A DNA stretch of 64,000 nucleotides, taken from Rusavskia elegans (lineage: Eukaryota; Ascomycota; Lecanoromycetes; Teloschistales; Teloschistaceae). Shown one piece after another: positions 60,501-64,000 of the stretch. The notes beneath the pieces were generated by a model. The model was not told the origin of the DNA and ran no database searches. It saw nothing but the letters and a program-made list of their open reading frames with translations. Within the stretch, counting starts at the first letter, position 1. Every line of letters starts with the position of its first letter. The stretch covers positions 124,001 through 188,000 of the forward strand of contig SAUG01000057.1 in assembly GCA_011316305.1 (NCBI GenBank), given 5' to 3'. Both the position numbers and the translations under genes were made by a program.

Positions 60501-60907
60501 ACTTCTATCGAGCGTTTGCCCTGGCACCGACGAATCCAACGATCAATCTGTCCTTAGCTTTAGCCTACATTCAACATGCCTTCAAGCGCCAATCGGAAAA
60601 CCGCCACCATCTAGTCACGCAGGGACTGACATTCTTGTTCACCTACTACGACCTGAGACATAAGTCCCAGGTACAGTCCGAGCAACAAGAAGCCGATTTC
60701 AACGTGGCAAGGACATACCACATGCTTGGGCTCACTCATTTGGCTATTCCGTATTATGAGAGGTGCTTAGCCTCGCAGACTGATCAGTATGGGAATACAG
60801 GTGTGGATTTCGCAGTCGAGGCTGCTTTCGCATTACGGAATATCTTGGCTGCTGATGAACAGATGACACAAGTTCTGGACAAAACCTCAAAATATCTCAT
60901 GATGTGA
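57581..60907 (+). CDS. TFC4: TFIIIC subunit Tfc4/Sfc4-like TPR protein
   Basis: Six exons: 57581-57942, 58002-59064, 59121-59766, 59824-60033, 60089-60448 and 60498-60907. All junctions are in phase, introns are 49-59 nt, and the product is 1016 residues, close to the family's usual size. The N-terminus is acidic (EEITPTDSDDGFDQDSEQD). RRRGRP (residues ~146-151) is an AT-hook-like basic motif. From residue ~190 come tetratricopeptide repeats (FKALHAQATMAFIDADYELA; NPEMYAAHSLLSEIHTARGD; DPHDVDVLRSLAAIYTEMDK). The C-terminal part has the conserved DANVFYCSPDSMFLIHVCW, RWFMKEFQF-TDGYRLFSA-NRLCD, WFNCGPSQKYVLRQLKAMD and LALAYIQHAFKRQSENRHHL. In yeast this subunit of TFIIIC binds box A regions and recruits TFIIIB for Pol III genes. 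The fourth junction (59766/59824) is the least certain: the acceptor could be 59820. Confidence 0.92.
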
Positions 60908-61675
60908 AATAAAATCGGAGCGTTTCAAACGTGTGATTTGAGAATAGACTTGATGATGAAAATATTTTAGTAGAAGAAGTAAAAGGATGTTTTTCATGGT
61001 AACATTGTCAGCCAAGGGCCGGCTCTGAGGCACAAACCGCTCAGGTGATAGCGTACTAGCAACACGGTCAACAATAGTGAGGATAAAGTAGGTACACCAT
61101 GGGATTTTCTCGCGGTCCTGCTCTGACAGTAGCACATTCCATCAGGTGTCGTAGATTTGACCACTGCTGATTCCCAACTTCACATAAAGGTAGGAACTCC
61201 CTTCAAAGCCAAGCGCCCAGCCACGGGTCTGGTTCATCTCTGCACAGCGCGAAAGCAATCAGGATATCGAGAATCTTTGATTGGATCAGTAATGTGTGAT
61301 GACTGGCAGATATAGTTGTAGAAAATTTTGAGTTGGTAAGGTGCAGGTGGTTTATGGAAGATCAGCTACTATTCTAACTCGACTAGGTCAAGACTGTCCG
61401 CTTCAAGAAGACGCTACCTTAGCTGTAATCCGTACCGTGAAATCATCAAGGTAAAGAAACACGTTGCTTCAGTTTATGAGTCGTCCGCAGCAAGTAAAAG
61501 CTCGGCATTCTTTCTAGGCAGCATCACTCGCTGCTGTTAGATAAGCACCCCCAATCTATAATCTATGAGGGTCTATCTTTCCTAGCAGCTGCCCAACGGT
61601 GTTGTTGACCGCACGTTGTGATACTTACTTTGCTTGCTGTCTATGCCCCGAGCTTTTTGAAGCAAGTGATTAGCC
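60908..61675. promoter_or_regulatory. Intergenic region TFC4 / SEC23
   Basis: This holds the 3' flank of TFC4 and the promoter of SEC23. Composition is normal. No gene was supported on either strand; minus-strand frames here are not backed by motifs. Confidence 0.5.

Positions 61676-64000
<2,325 letters not shown>

Overview
The window looks like a piece of a filamentous ascomycete (Pezizomycotina) chromosome. Two things point there: short 49-62 nt spliceosomal introns in genes that belong to recognisable fungal families (VTS1, TFC4/SFC4, SEC23), and very strong repeat-induced point mutation (RIP) over most of the rest. In the RIP-mutated blocks CpA and TpG are almost absent, TpA is everywhere and CpG survives. 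Old coding frames read as proteins broken almost only by TAA/TAG that CAA/CAG/TGG would give after C-to-T (or G-to-A) change. Genus cannot be fixed from the sequence.

Layout. 1-3480: RIP-dead Ty1/copia polyprotein. 3480-7680: mostly normal-composition island with gene relics: a 5'-truncated EST1-type protein fragment, a small possible gene (4851-5561), and a kinase-like pseudogene (5728-6648) that carries RIP damage only in its middle third. 7480-8980: RIP-decayed relic of a fungal repeat-associated protein family (DUF7924-like). 9780-10870: second normal island with one small two-exon gene (10469-10917) whose 3' end runs into RIP sequence. 10870-54485: one large AT-rich block of nested dead transposons. 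54600-64000: ordinary gene-rich DNA with VTS1 (minus), TFC4 (plus) and the 5' nine-tenths of SEC23 (plus, running off the window).

Within the large block several insertions can be delimited by target-site duplications: a complete 7.6 kb copia element (20362-27954, 176 bp LTRs, TSD ATCAG) that split the fourth unit of a ~214 bp tandem array; a 6.9 kb hAT element (39941-46887, TSD TTTATAAT); a 160 bp hAT MITE (47570-47729, TSD ATCTAGTA); and a 917 bp hAT derivative (50313-51229) sitting inside an unclassified multicopy repeat ('R1') and itself containing a SINE. A tRNA-headed SINE family is present in four copies, a TIR element interrupts another R1 copy, and two Ty3/gypsy RT fragments lie on the minus strand. 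Coordinates of decayed elements without a TSD are approximate, judged by eye.

The three intact genes serve unrelated housekeeping jobs (mRNA decay control, Pol III transcription, COPII vesicle coat). They are adjacent to heterochromatin-like DNA: the RIP block ends about 110 bp from the VTS1 stop codon.
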